From a virus: a stretch of 22,112 nt of DNA. The stretch spans positions 1-22,112 of the IMG/VR virus record IMGVR_UViG_3300017967_000249; one strand, given 5' to 3'. The notes under the pieces were generated by a model, which was not told the origin of the DNA, ran no database searches, and worked only from the letters and a program-made list of their open reading frames with translations. Both the position numbers and the translations under genes were made by a program. Position 1 is the first letter of the stretch, and the number at the start of each line of letters is the position of its first letter. This document shows positions 14,484-21,123 of this stretch, piece after piece.

Positions 14484-14911
14484 TAAATCACTCCACTAGT
14501 AAACTTACGCCATTCTATCGCATTTTTAATTTGAAATGTACGATTAGAAATAATACGAATCGTTTTATCCAAATAATCAACTACACTTGTTACGTAAGTT
14601 AATTTTTGTTCAATCTTAATAATGTCTTCATCAGCTTTTAAATACTTGTCAACATCTTGTTTTAAGATTTTTAGATTAAAAGGTTTTAATTGATATACAG
14701 ATGGATCAGATTTACCTGTGTAATATTCCCACTTTTCACGCAATAATCTATCTCTATCTTGTTCAGTTTTTTTCAACAAGTTATAAAAATGATTGTGAAA
14801 CTTAGAATATTTGTTGTGTAATGCTGGTGTTTTTAAAGACTCTAAATCTAATTCTGTATCATTAATTTTTAGGTCTTTTTCGGCTAGTTGTTGTAGTTCT
14901 TCAAATGTCAT
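14483..14911 (-). CDS. uvsY: UvsY recombination mediator
   Basis: A 142-aa protein close to T4 UvsY (137 aa), which loads UvsX recombinase onto gp32-coated single-stranded DNA. The match covers the whole length: MTFEELQQLAEKDLKIND at the start, a helical middle with REKWEYYTGKSD corresponding to the T4 RLDYYSGRGD motif, ADEDIIKIEQKLTYV, and the end SNRTFQIKNAIEWRKF resembling SRGFAIKHIQDMRAF. It heads the operon uvsY, two 2OG oxygenases, uvsW and the 152-aa gene. Its promoter (14921-14949) is so close that the predicted leader is about 3 nt. Confidence 0.92.
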   Translation of the reverse strand: MTFEELQQLAEKDLKINDTELDLESLKTPALHNKYSKFHNHFYNLLKKTEQDRDRLLREKWEYYTGKSDPSVYQLKPFNLKILKQDVDKYLKADEDIIKIEQKLTYVTSVVDYLDKTIRIISNRTFQIKNAIEWRKFTSGVI

Positions 14912-14920
14912 AATATCTCC

Positions 14921-14949
14921 ATTATATCAGCTTTTAATTATTTAGTCAA
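14921..14949 (-). promoter_or_regulatory. Sigma70-type promoter of the uvsY operon (family B)
   Basis: Minus strand TTGACT (14944-14949), 17-bp spacer, TATAAT (14921-14926). CGTAAACCATTGAC, overlapping the -35, is identical to that at the gp55 promoter. The predicted start is about 3 nt before the uvsY ATG, placing the GGAG upstream of +1. Confidence 0.85.
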
Positions 14950-14958
14950 TGGTTTACG
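14945..14958 (-). repeat. 14-bp promoter motif CGTAAACCATTGAC, copy at uvsY
   Basis: Identical to 11082-11095 at the gp55 promoter and overlapping the -35 hexamer in both. The last bases of the structural gene at 14954 lie within it. Confidence 0.75.
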
Positions 14959-15580
14959 AGGTCGTTTCAGTTGTATTACTTCCTTGACTTGTTGCAAATT
15001 CATATATCTTATAAGAAAAAGTTACACTAGCAGTTAGATAATCTACATCATTGGCCTGTTGATTGTAGTCTAGGCCAGATAATGATATAGGATAAATGTC
15101 TCTAAATCTAACTTCAATGTTATTTGTATTTTTACTTGTTAGTACAAACAAGGTTGCGTCTGAATAAAGACCACCATCATCTTGTACTGCCTTTTTTACT
15201 TGCCCTAATTCTTTACTTAAACCTACATTTTGAGTAGTTGGATATCTATCACTTCCTGCACCTTGTAAATCTCTAAATTGAGAGTAATCTTTTGGAAATC
15301 CTAGTCCTGTTAACCAACCGTGTATTTCTCTATAGTTTTCTAAATTTTCATCAACTAAAAAAGATATGTTTAAAGTATCATAATCTAATTTATCACCAGG
15401 TATTGGAATGTCTTTTAAAGGTGTTGGTTGATTTGCATTACCTAATGTAATACCAGGTATATTTGCAGCTGTGCAAAAGTATTCTACTTTGGGCAACTTA
15501 ATAATACCAAACTTAAATTGAGTAGGACTTGCGTAATCTAATTTTGTAGGTTGTCTATTATAACTATTTGTAACTGTCAT
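14954..15580 (-). CDS. Tail-tube-like virion structural protein (gp19-type fold)
   Basis: A 208-aa protein. The pattern ASPTQFKFGIIKLPKVEYFCTAANIPGITL followed by DYDTLNISFLVDENLENYREIHGWLTGL is that of phage tail-tube proteins: F-x-C-x-A-x-x-IPG, then a strand and a helix with a central W. A beta-rich end (YLTASVTFSYKIYEF) resembles the tube fold's final strand. T4 gp19 has 163 aa, so this one is longer. In related marine phages the slot between gp23 and uvsY is where the tail completion protein gp3 is usually annotated, so gp3 or a second tube-like protein are alternatives. It starts at an ATG fused to a near-consensus late promoter (15586-15593) and has no Shine-Dalgarno sequence. Confidence 0.6.
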   Translation of the reverse strand: MTVTNSYNRQPTKLDYASPTQFKFGIIKLPKVEYFCTAANIPGITLGNANQPTPLKDIPIPGDKLDYDTLNISFLVDENLENYREIHGWLTGLGFPKDYSQFRDLQGAGSDRYPTTQNVGLSKELGQVKKAVQDDGGLYSDATLFVLTSKNTNNIEVRFRDIYPISLSGLDYNQQANDVDYLTASVTFSYKIYEFATSQGSNTTETTS

Positions 15581-15584
15581 ACTA

Positions 15585-15806
15585 TTATTTATCTAAGGCT
15601 TTATCTACTTCTTGCCACTCTTTTTCTTCTTTTGCTTTATCACAATCGTTAGGACTAAAAATACAAGCAACGGCTAGACTTATAGAACCATCATATACAC
15701 TAGGTTTTTCATTTGTTATAATTGGTTTTTTAATACAACCAACTAATAATAAAAACACTAAAAAAATAGTAATTATCCATAAGTATTGTATCAACATTTT
15801 TTTCAT
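15585..15806 (-). CDS. Small predicted lipoprotein, 73 aa
   Basis: The N-terminus MKKMLIQYLW plus a hydrophobic run to residue 22 forms a signal sequence ending in a lipobox, L21-V-G-C24. Cys24 would be lipidated after signal peptidase II cleavage, leaving about 50 mature residues with two more cysteines (ACIFSPNDC) and a charged helical tail. The function is unknown; an outer-spanin-like lysis role is possible, but no inner-membrane spanin partner is visible beside it. The ATG lies 1 nt past the stop of the 61-aa gene, so the two are co-transcribed. The stop is inside the late promoter of the next gene. Confidence 0.7.
   Translation of the reverse strand: MKKMLIQYLWIITIFLVFLLLVGCIKKPIITNEKPSVYDGSISLAVACIFSPNDCDKAKEEKEWQEVDKALDK
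15586..15593 (-). promoter_or_regulatory. Near-consensus late promoter GATAAATA fused to a start codon
   Basis: GATAAATA on the minus strand, 5 nt before the ATG at 15580. In the T4 register (-13 to -6) the A of ATG is +1. ATAAATAATAGTATGAC here is identical to the sequence at the exact late promoter 21124-21131. It overlaps the end of the lipoprotein gene. Confidence 0.5.
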
Positions 15807-15807
15807 A

Positions 15808-15993
15808 TTATTTAACTATACACACCACTCTTATTGCAGAAAACTCAATTTGATATTTTCTGTTTTGCTCATTCATCTCTATTATACACTCTTGTTGTGA
15901 ATTATATTTTTTTATTTCCATATCAGCAAAAGGTCTAAATTCTTTTAAATAAAAATCGTACAATAAAGGTATAAGATATGTCACTTCTACCAT
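15808..15993 (-). CDS. Hypothetical protein, 61 aa
   Basis: I do not recognise it. It starts MVEVTYLIPLLYDFYLKEF, mildly hydrophobic but with charges that argue against a clean membrane segment. A polar middle and two cysteines (QQECIIEMNEQ, RVVCIVK) could form a disulfide if exported. It is the first gene after the gp23 terminator and is preceded immediately by the late promoter 15999-16006, with no Shine-Dalgarno sequence. The lipoprotein gene follows after one base. Its promoter and coupling support it as a real gene despite its size. Confidence 0.55.
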   Translation of the reverse strand: MVEVTYLIPLLYDFYLKEFRPFADMEIKKYNSQQECIIEMNEQNRKYQIEFSAIRVVCIVK

Positions 15994-15998
15994 ATGAT

Positions 15999-16006
15999 TA
16001 TTTATA
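15999..16006 (-). promoter_or_regulatory. T4-type late promoter TATAAATA fused to a start codon
   Basis: Exact octamer on the minus strand, followed by ATCAT and the ATG at 15993. In the T4 register the transcript begins at the A of the start codon. It sits just past the gp23 terminator and restarts transcription for the 61-aa gene, the lipoprotein and the tail-tube-like gene. Confidence 0.75.
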
Positions 16007-16011
16007 AAGGC

Positions 16012-16047
16012 TAAAAAAAAAGGGCGACTTTTACATCGCCCTTTTTA
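16012..16047 (-). terminator. Intrinsic terminator after gp23
   Basis: On the minus strand AGGGCGA (16036-16042) pairs with TCGCCCT (16021-16027) across an 8-nt loop. The stem is extended by A/T pairs and followed by a run of T (16013-16020). T-rich sequence on both sides means it may work in both directions. It lies about 20-50 nt after the gp23 stop. Confidence 0.92.
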
Positions 16048-16067
16048 ATTTGTTTCTCAACAAAATA

Positions 16068-17450
16068 TTACATAATGTTCGTTACTTGAACACGTCTGTA
16101 GTATCTGTTTGCGTTATTGTTACCAACTCCGTCAGCAGTAATTGCAGAACCAGAACTTGCACCAGCAAAAGGGTTCGCTACTAGACCGTATCTAGTTTTG
16201 AATCCAATTTTTGGTTGGAAGCTGTCTTGTCCTACTGCTCTAACCATTTGTAATGGTACATACGGACAATAGAATAATCCAGAGTCGTATGGAGAAGTAC
16301 CTTTGTAGCCAACAACATAGTATTGTTTAGCTGGAGACGCATTTGATGACAAGTTTGCAGAATATGGATCAATATATACTTTATATCTTCCGTTTAATAC
16401 TCCAGCAAAAGTGTTACCAGTGTCGTCAACATTAAGGTTATTGTTTAACGCAGGTGCGTAATCTAACACGCCAGCCATTTGAAGAGCAGAGGCAACGTCT
16501 GATGAACAGATTATAATGTTACCTTTTCCTCTTCTTGTTCTTTGAGCGATTGTGTTTGCGTCTCTTTCTAATTGAAACATCAAACCTTTAAATCTCTCAA
16601 CTGACCATCTACCGTTTGAGTCAGTATCTAAATCGAAGATACCAGCAGTAGTTGTGTTGATTGCAGCGTTTGAATTGTCGTTGTCTGCAGCGCCGACTTC
16701 AGCTGTTCTATAGATTGTTCTTACAACTTCTCTATTGATTTCAGCTAAAATTTCAGCAGAAAGGATATTAGACAATTCCGTTTCAGCATCCAAACCGTGG
16801 ATTGCTTTAAGGTCTTGTGCTAATTCCATTGTGTATTCTGCTTTAAGTGCTCTTGATTTTGCAGTAACAGTTGATTTCTCAATTGAGAAAGCCATTTCAG
16901 CAAAAGCGTTGCCAGAAGCATCACCTAGAGCTTCAGCAGCAGCAGTTGTCATTCCAGTTCCTACAGTATAGTTTGGACCAGCACCAGGAATTGGTGAGTC
17001 ATTTAATACTGCTGGGTTTTCTCCAGAATGAGCAGTTGATGAAAATCCATCCACAGATGAACCAGCAGCGTTTCTGCCAGAAAAATCTGTATCCGCTTCG
17101 TCAAAAAGAGCTTCAGTTCCACCTTGTGTTGAGTATCTGCTTCTCATAGCAAATATCAAACCAGTTGGTCCTGACATTGGTTGTACGCCACAAATATCGT
17201 ATGCGATAAGATTTGGCATAGCTCTTCTAACTAGGGATATAAGGATTGGATTCCAGTTTTGAATTGAAGCACCAGTAGCATTTGATGGAGCCGCTTCACT
17301 TAAAAATGCAGCGTCTTCTTTCAAAGCTTTTTCTTGGTTCTCCAATATAACAGATGTAACAGCTCTTTTGTAAGAGTCCGTGATCTTTGGAAGATCAGGA
17401 TGATCTAACACAGGCTGCCATTTGTTTTGTATTGCTTCAGATAAAAACAT
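16068..17450 (-). CDS. 23: gp23 major capsid protein
   Basis: A 460-aa HK97-fold major capsid protein, homologous to T4 gp23 (521 aa). Marker segments are QNWNPILISLVRRAMPNLIAYDICGVQPM (about 64-92), GPTGLIFAMRSRY, and near the end YFCPYVPLQMVRAVGQDSFQPKIGFKTRYG-type sequence (written here in shortened form). An LSE-A site after Glu52 (FLSEAAPS) fits the L/I-x-E cleavage rule of the prohead protease gp21, so residues 1-52 are probably removed on maturation. The gene is richer in GC than its neighbours, as expected for a very highly expressed gene. The ATG has AAGGAGAG. There is no late promoter directly upstream; the nearest is before gp22, and an 18-bp palindrome separates the two genes. Confidence 0.97.
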   Translation of the reverse strand: MFLSEAIQNKWQPVLDHPDLPKITDSYKRAVTSVILENQEKALKEDAAFLSEAAPSNATGASIQNWNPILISLVRRAMPNLIAYDICGVQPMSGPTGLIFAMRSRYSTQGGTEALFDEADTDFSGRNAAGSSVDGFSSTAHSGENPAVLNDSPIPGAGPNYTVGTGMTTAAAEALGDASGNAFAEMAFSIEKSTVTAKSRALKAEYTMELAQDLKAIHGLDAETELSNILSAEILAEINREVVRTIYRTAEVGAADNDNSNAAINTTTAGIFDLDTDSNGRWSVERFKGLMFQLERDANTIAQRTRRGKGNIIICSSDVASALQMAGVLDYAPALNNNLNVDDTGNTFAGVLNGRYKVYIDPYSANLSSNASPAKQYYVVGYKGTSPYDSGLFYCPYVPLQMVRAVGQDSFQPKIGFKTRYGLVANPFAGASSGSAITADGVGNNNANRYYRRVQVTNIM

Positions 17451-17470
17451 TTTTCTATCTCTCCTTATTA

Positions 17471-17488
17471 TTGTTAGTTAACTAACAA
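17471..17488. repeat. Perfect 18-bp palindrome between gp22 and gp23
   Basis: TTGTTAGTTAACTAACAA equals its own reverse complement. As RNA it gives a 7-bp stem with a TTAA loop, 4 nt past the gp22 stop and about 20 nt before the gp23 ATG. It could set RNA processing or partial termination between scaffold and capsid messages, or bind a dimeric protein. It is not followed by a T-run. Confidence 0.6.
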
Positions 17489-17492
17489 GAAA

Positions 17493-18821
17493 TTAATACA
17501 ACTTCTTGTTTTTTGTTTTACTAATAGCGGCGGTATATGCAGCCATAGAACCTGTCAGATTTGATACATCTGCTTCAGAACTACTTTCCGCCACATCATT
17601 AGATTCGTCACTCGCTTTTGATCTTGGGAAATAAGATTCTTTTACAGTTTCTAATTTCTTTCTGAAATCACCAGCGTCTTTATATTCAATATTTTCTGCT
17701 AAACCTTTAAACTTATCCTTTTCAGTTTCAGCAAGATCAGATCCTACATCTTGTAGTATGTCTTCTCTAGCAAACTCACCGATTTTTTGGTTAAGTTCAA
17801 CGTTTTGTTCAATTGACTCGTTAAGTTTTTTATTTAACTCATCAATTTTAGCAGCTTGATCCTCAATTACATTGTACTTCTCAGAAGGAACTTCAATGTA
17901 GTGAGACTCAAATAAGTTTTTAAGGCCATTGATAAAGTCTTCTGAAATTTCTGTTCTAAGTCCTTTTTCAATTGCCAATTCGTTGTCTTTCATCCATTGT
18001 TCGACAACATAGTTTAGATAAGCGTCAACTTTTTCTACTATTTCTGATTTAACTTCTTCAGTTTTCTCAGCAAGTTTATTTTCGTATTCGCTTTCTAATT
18101 TCTCAATTTCTTCAACGAGTTTTGCTTTAACAGCAGATTCGAAGATAGTAGCCGCTTTTACTTTAAATTCTTCTGATAAGCCTTCGCCATCAGTTAAAGC
18201 TTTAACGTCTTCTTTCATATCCATTTTTTTAACTTTGTCGTGAGCAGTTTCTTTTTTCATTTCTTTTTCATCTTCTTTTTCATCTTCTTTTTTCTCATCT
18301 GCTTCTTTAACATCTTTTTTTTCTTCTTCGTCTTCGTCTTTCTCGTCTTTCTCGTCTTCTTTTTCTTCAGCTTCTTTCACGTCTTTTTTCTTTTCATCAT
18401 CTTTACCGTATTCTTCTTTAGCGTCTTGTTTCTTTTTAAGAGCGTCTAAAGCAGCTTGAGGCATTTCACCTTCTTTCATATCTTTTTTCTTTTCATCTTC
18501 GTGTGAAACTTCTTTAACTTCTTCTTTTTCTTTTTTTTCTTCTTTTTCGTCAGCTTCGTAAGCAGCTTTGATGTCTTGTTTCTTTTCATCTTCTTTTTCT
18601 GCTTGAGCTTTTAAAGTTTGCATACTGTCAGCTGCGCCTGCACTTTTTTGTTGTGGGTCACCAGTAATGTGATTAACCCCTTGTGCGAAATCAATTTTGC
18701 CATCAGTTGGACTTGTTATTGCCTTACTGATAACGTTTTGAATAGTAGCGCCTAGAGACTTTGGAGCCTCCGCTGGAGCGGCATTCTTTTTAGGCAAATC
18801 TGCCATATTATTGTCAGCCAT
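17493..18821 (-). CDS. 22: gp22 prohead core scaffold protein with large Lys/Glu-rich insert
   Basis: A 442-aa scaffold protein at the gp22 position, between protease gp21 and capsid gp23. It should fill the prohead and be degraded by gp21 during maturation. The C-terminal half (about 215-400) is coiled coil (VEEIEKLESEYENKLAEKTEEVKSE is typical) with YLNYVVEQWMKDNE, as in marine gp22 homologues. T4 gp22 has only about 269 aa. The excess is residues about 70-205, an extreme Lys/Glu/Asp low-complexity stretch built on variants of KEDEKKDVKEA. ATG 18821 has AGGAG about 9 nt upstream. A late promoter (18886-18893) gives a leader of about 60 nt. Confidence 0.88.
   Translation of the reverse strand: MADNNMADLPKKNAAPAEAPKSLGATIQNVISKAITSPTDGKIDFAQGVNHITGDPQQKSAGAADSMQTLKAQAEKEDEKKQDIKAAYEADEKEEKKEKEEVKEVSHEDEKKKDMKEGEMPQAALDALKKKQDAKEEYGKDDEKKKDVKEAEEKEDEKDEKDEDEEEKKDVKEADEKKEDEKEDEKEMKKETAHDKVKKMDMKEDVKALTDGEGLSEEFKVKAATIFESAVKAKLVEEIEKLESEYENKLAEKTEEVKSEIVEKVDAYLNYVVEQWMKDNELAIEKGLRTEISEDFINGLKNLFESHYIEVPSEKYNVIEDQAAKIDELNKKLNESIEQNVELNQKIGEFAREDILQDVGSDLAETEKDKFKGLAENIEYKDAGDFRKKLETVKESYFPRSKASDESNDVAESSSEADVSNLTGSMAAYTAAISKTKNKKLY
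18206..18611 (-). repeat. Low-complexity Lys/Glu/Asp-coding repeat inside gp22
   Basis: The plus strand reads as TC-rich runs (ttctttttcatcttctt types) because the coding strand is a purine-rich array of GAA, AAA and GAC/GAT codons. Imperfect repeats encode EDEKEDEK and KKDVKEAD variants. It is a candidate for slipped-strand length change. Confidence 0.75.
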
Positions 18822-18885
18822 TGTTATTTTCTCCTCTACCCGTTTTTAGTTTTTAGTAATTTATTTTTATAAAAAAGTCAATTAC

Positions 18886-18893
18886 TATTTATA
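18886..18893 (-). promoter_or_regulatory. T4-type late promoter upstream of gp22
   Basis: Exact TATAAATA on the minus strand, 3 nt beyond the gp21 stop region. The leader to the gp22 ATG is about 60 nt. It is probably the main late promoter for both gp22 and gp23. Confidence 0.75.
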
Positions 18894-18896
18894 AAA

Positions 18897-19544
18897 TTAC
18901 AGCTTTTTAAGAAACGATTCAAAGACTTTTGCATTAATTTCAGCACGTCTCATTCTATCATTTCTATCTGCTTGTAATTTTAATTCATTTATCTCTTGCT
19001 CTTTCAAAATCCCATTATCCCATACCCATTCTTTGCCTTCCATTATGCCTTCTACGAAAGCGTCTGGAGCACTTGGGTCTGCAACTATGTCAGCTGCTGT
19101 AGCAAGATAGTAGTCATCGGATACAACATTAGCACCGCCAATGTTTCTTAATGTACCCATACCTCTGGAAGAAACTCCAAGTCTTGCACCTTCATCTATA
19201 AGTGATTTCACAATTTTTCCATATGGTGTATCTAAGACTCTTGCCTCTCCAATAAAATTATTTCCTTCTGGATAGAGTGCTTTTATCATATGCGAAACTC
19301 TTTCTAGGTTGACGGTGGGACCATCTGGATGACCTAGTTCGCCAAAAGCACGATTTTTGTTTATAAACTCTCTATTATATCTAGCGACTTCTTTTTGTAA
19401 TATTTCTTTAGGATAAACACGCCCATTTTTATTTTTCATATCCGATTGCATAAAGATGCCTTTAATGGAATAGTTTTTCTTTCCATTTCCTGCTTCTTCA
19501 ACAATGTATTCGGCTTGTTCTATTTCTTCAGTAATTAACTTCAT
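18897..19544 (-). CDS. 21: gp21 prohead core maturation protease
   Basis: A 215-aa serine protease of the T4 gp21 family (T4, 212 aa), which digests the core and trims gp23. The likely catalytic residues are His72 in GELGHPDGP, Ser125 or Ser126 in LGVSSRGMG, and Asp152 or Asp156 in ATAADIVADPSAP. The N-terminal YSIKGIFMQSDMKNKNGRVYP is also characteristic. It lies directly upstream of gp22 and gp23 as in T4. The ATG at 19544 has no strong Shine-Dalgarno sequence. A late promoter (19572-19579) gives a leader of about 22 nt. Confidence 0.96.
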   Translation of the reverse strand: MKLITEEIEQAEYIVEEAGNGKKNYSIKGIFMQSDMKNKNGRVYPKEILQKEVARYNREFINKNRAFGELGHPDGPTVNLERVSHMIKALYPEGNNFIGEARVLDTPYGKIVKSLIDEGARLGVSSRGMGTLRNIGGANVVSDDYYLATAADIVADPSAPDAFVEGIMEGKEWVWDNGILKEQEINELKLQADRNDRMRRAEINAKVFESFLKKL

Positions 19545-19571
19545 TTGTATCTATCTCTAAATTCTCTCTAT

Positions 19572-19579
19572 TATTTATA
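19572..19579 (-). promoter_or_regulatory. T4-type late promoter upstream of gp21
   Basis: Exact TATAAATA on the minus strand followed by ATAG. The predicted start is near 19566, giving a leader of about 22 nt to gp21. Confidence 0.75.
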
Positions 19580-19586
19580 CAAATTG

Positions 19587-19979
19587 TTATCTAAACTCCA
19601 CTAAAATTGTGTAATTATCACCATTTGCAAAATTCTTAGTTGAGAACAAAACATCACCTGTGGGAGTAGTAGAATTATTAGTTATCTCATTTCCATCTGC
19701 TCGTAAGTCCCAAAAACCTTGACCAGATAAGAAAACTGCGGTGGCATTTGTTGCACCATTCCATATGATTTCTACGCCTGATTTAGGGTTAGCAGTATTG
19801 ACAGACCAGTATATTTTTGATATTTTTCTATTACCATCTTCGGTCATAAAAGTAGTTGCTGAAGCATCAACTTTTCTAACTAAAGTTTCACCTGTACCGT
19901 CTGAGAAGTTTGTAAATTTTGCTGTGTATTTTACACCGCTTGTGTCTGCAATTGTAAGACTTGAAACTGTATCAGCCAT
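19587..19979 (-). CDS. Probable small virion protein, 130 aa (paralogue pair member 1)
   Basis: I do not know a named family. The protein is beta-rich, Thr/Asn/Gly-rich and has no signal peptide: IYWSVNTA, GVEIIWNGATNATAVFLSGQGFWDLR, then PTGDVLFST and the end NYTILVEFR. The neighbouring protein at 19972-20373 shares the same layout (F-SG-x-G-x-x-x-L, PTGD-[VI]-L, Y-x-I-x-[VI]-EFR), so the two are tandem paralogues. Their place inside the gp20-gp23 block suggests a capsid-associated or decoration role, which is an inference. The ATG at 19979 overlaps the end of the upstream paralogue by 8 nt. Confidence 0.72.
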   Translation of the reverse strand: MADTVSSLTIADTSGVKYTAKFTNFSDGTGETLVRKVDASATTFMTEDGNRKISKIYWSVNTANPKSGVEIIWNGATNATAVFLSGQGFWDLRADGNEITNNSTTPTGDVLFSTKNFANGDNYTILVEFR

Positions 19980-20373
19980 TTGTAAATCCTTTTTCTTTTC
20001 TAAACTCTATAATGATATTATAACTTATTACGTTACTGTCAGACGATAATAAAATATCACCTGTGGGGTTAACTAACGTAAGTCCTGTATCACCTTGTTT
20101 AATTTTTGGTTCATTTTTTTTTAAACCATAATTACCTCTACCACTAAAAGTAGTAGTTACTTCTTCATCAACTTCAGCATCAAAAAATAATGTTATATTT
20201 CCTGTGCCAAGTATTTCATAATATAAGTGTGCAATTGACAAGTTAGGACTTGATGTTGCACCTGATAATTCTGAAGCGTCTAATAATAATTCTTTTGTTT
20301 CACTTCCTACACCACTTGCTTTTATGATTACTTTAAAGTTATCGTCTGCTAGTTTAGTAGTAGTGATTGCCAT
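19972..20373 (-). CDS. Probable small virion protein, 133 aa (paralogue pair member 2)
   Basis: A beta-rich protein paralogous to the next gene: HLYYEILGTGNITLFFD aligns with KIYWSV...GVEIIWNG, TTFSGRGNYGL with VFLSGQGFWDL, NPTGDILLSS with TPTGDVLFST, and YNIIIEFR with YTILVEFR. I start it at the ATG at 20373 (MAITTTKLADDNFKV), 7 nt past the preceding stop. A TTG at 20400 would overlap the preceding gene and has no better ribosome binding site. The function is unknown; a virion surface or capsid-associated role fits the position. Confidence 0.72.
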   Translation of the reverse strand: MAITTTKLADDNFKVIIKASGVGSETKELLLDASELSGATSSPNLSIAHLYYEILGTGNITLFFDAEVDEEVTTTFSGRGNYGLKKNEPKIKQGDTGLTLVNPTGDILLSSDSNVISYNIIIEFRKEKGFTNG

Positions 20374-20380
20374 AACATAA

Positions 20381-20635
20381 TTAACTTCTTGGAGAACCAA
20401 CAGCAGATACTTTTGAGTTACTGCAAGTTATTTTATCCTTTGGTGCTTTTTCAATAATAACTGTATCACCGCTAGCGATATATACAGTACCTAAAGTTAC
20501 AGGAACATCTTGTCCATCTGTAACTGTTAAAGTAGTTGCTGATGTTGCGTGTACTCTAACAAAGTTAGCATTACCAATAGTGTTTGCACTTGGATTATCT
20601 ATGTTACTACCTTTTACTATAAATGTTTGTGCCAT
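20381..20635 (-). CDS. Small conserved protein of the morphogenesis block, 84 aa
   Basis: MAQTFIVKGSNIDNPSANTI opens a short beta-rich protein with alternating hydrophobic strands (FVRVHATSATTLTVTD, TVYIASGDTVIIEKAPKDKI) and the end SPRS. Similar short proteins with an IIEKAP-x-D-x-I segment occur in marine T4-like phages at this location, probably as virion components. It has no signal peptide. The ATG at 20635 is 2 nt past the stop of the preceding gene. It may share a fold with the two paralogues downstream, but I see no clear sequence match. Confidence 0.72.
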   Translation of the reverse strand: MAQTFIVKGSNIDNPSANTIGNANFVRVHATSATTLTVTDGQDVPVTLGTVYIASGDTVIIEKAPKDKITCSNSKVSAVGSPRS

Positions 20636-20637
20636 TT

Positions 20638-20892
20638 TTATTTCCTTAATATTGTTAATGTTTCATTATCAAAATATTTCATAAGATCACTAACTTTTAC
20701 ATTATATTTTTTAGCAGCTGTATTAACATTTTTTTCAAAGTTAGCAATTACATCTGCATCTTTGTCAGCAGCTTTGAAAACCATATTGACTGCTTGTTTT
20801 AATTTAGGCGTAAGTTTATTATACTGCCTAGTTCTTTTATAATCGTTTGCTTCAGTTACAGTTTCTTCTCTAAATTTACTGAGCGTCTTCAT
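20638..20892 (-). CDS. Small protein in the gp68 position, 84 aa
   Basis: A basic helical protein: MKTLSKFREETVTEANDYKR, KLTPKLKQAVNMVFKAAD, FEKNVNTAAKKYNVKVSDLMKYFDNETL. I start it at the ATG at 20892, where the MKTL-x-x-FRE opening seems natural. The frame is open to an ATG at 20937, which would overlap the gp67-like gene by about 60 nt. In T4 the gene order is 20, 67, 68, 21, and this gene follows the gp67-like gene, so a prohead core role is inferred from position only. No clear sequence match to T4 gp68 is seen. Confidence 0.7.
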   Translation of the reverse strand: MKTLSKFREETVTEANDYKRTRQYNKLTPKLKQAVNMVFKAADKDADVIANFEKNVNTAAKKYNVKVSDLMKYFDNETLTILRK

Positions 20893-21118
20893 TGCTTGAA
20901 ACATCTCCCGCTGGTATGTCATTTCCAGTAAACACATTTGCTTCTGGAGCTTTAACTCCTACTGCACTTGTAAATACTGATCTTGCCACGTCAACTTTTT
21001 GATCGTCTAAAGCACTTGTAACTTTGTCAGCAAGAGCATTTTTAATATCTGTCGTTGCCTGATCGTTATTTCCTTTTTCAAGTGAATTAACAAAATTTTT
21101 TATATTTTCTTTAGTCAT
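20876..21118 (-). CDS. 67: gp67-like prohead core protein
   Basis: An 80-aa protein, the same length as T4 gp67. The N-terminal half NFVNSLEKGNNDQATTDIKNALADKVTSALDDQKVDVARSVF (shown in full only for its pattern of short helix, gap, DKV-x-x-x-L-x-x-x-KVDVAR) parallels the T4 pattern ending in KIAIARNF. The tail is acidic but less so than in T4. gp67 is a core component needed for prohead shape. It is between gp20 and gp21 as in T4. The ATG at 21118 is fused to a late promoter with no Shine-Dalgarno sequence. Confidence 0.65.
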   Translation of the reverse strand: MTKENIKNFVNSLEKGNNDQATTDIKNALADKVTSALDDQKVDVARSVFTSAVGVKAPEANVFTGNDIPAGDVSSNEDAQ

Positions 21119-21123
21119 ACTAT

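Noticed and set aside
16735-17149. Overlapping plus-strand frames of 78 and 92 aa inside gp23
   Set aside because: They are antisense shadows of the codon-biased gp23 gene, with a Gln/Leu-rich composition typical of such artefacts.
18240-18449. Phenylalanine-rich plus-strand frame inside gp22
   Set aside because: It is the complement of the Lys/Glu repeat (GAA/AAA codons read backwards as TTC/TTT) and not a membrane protein.
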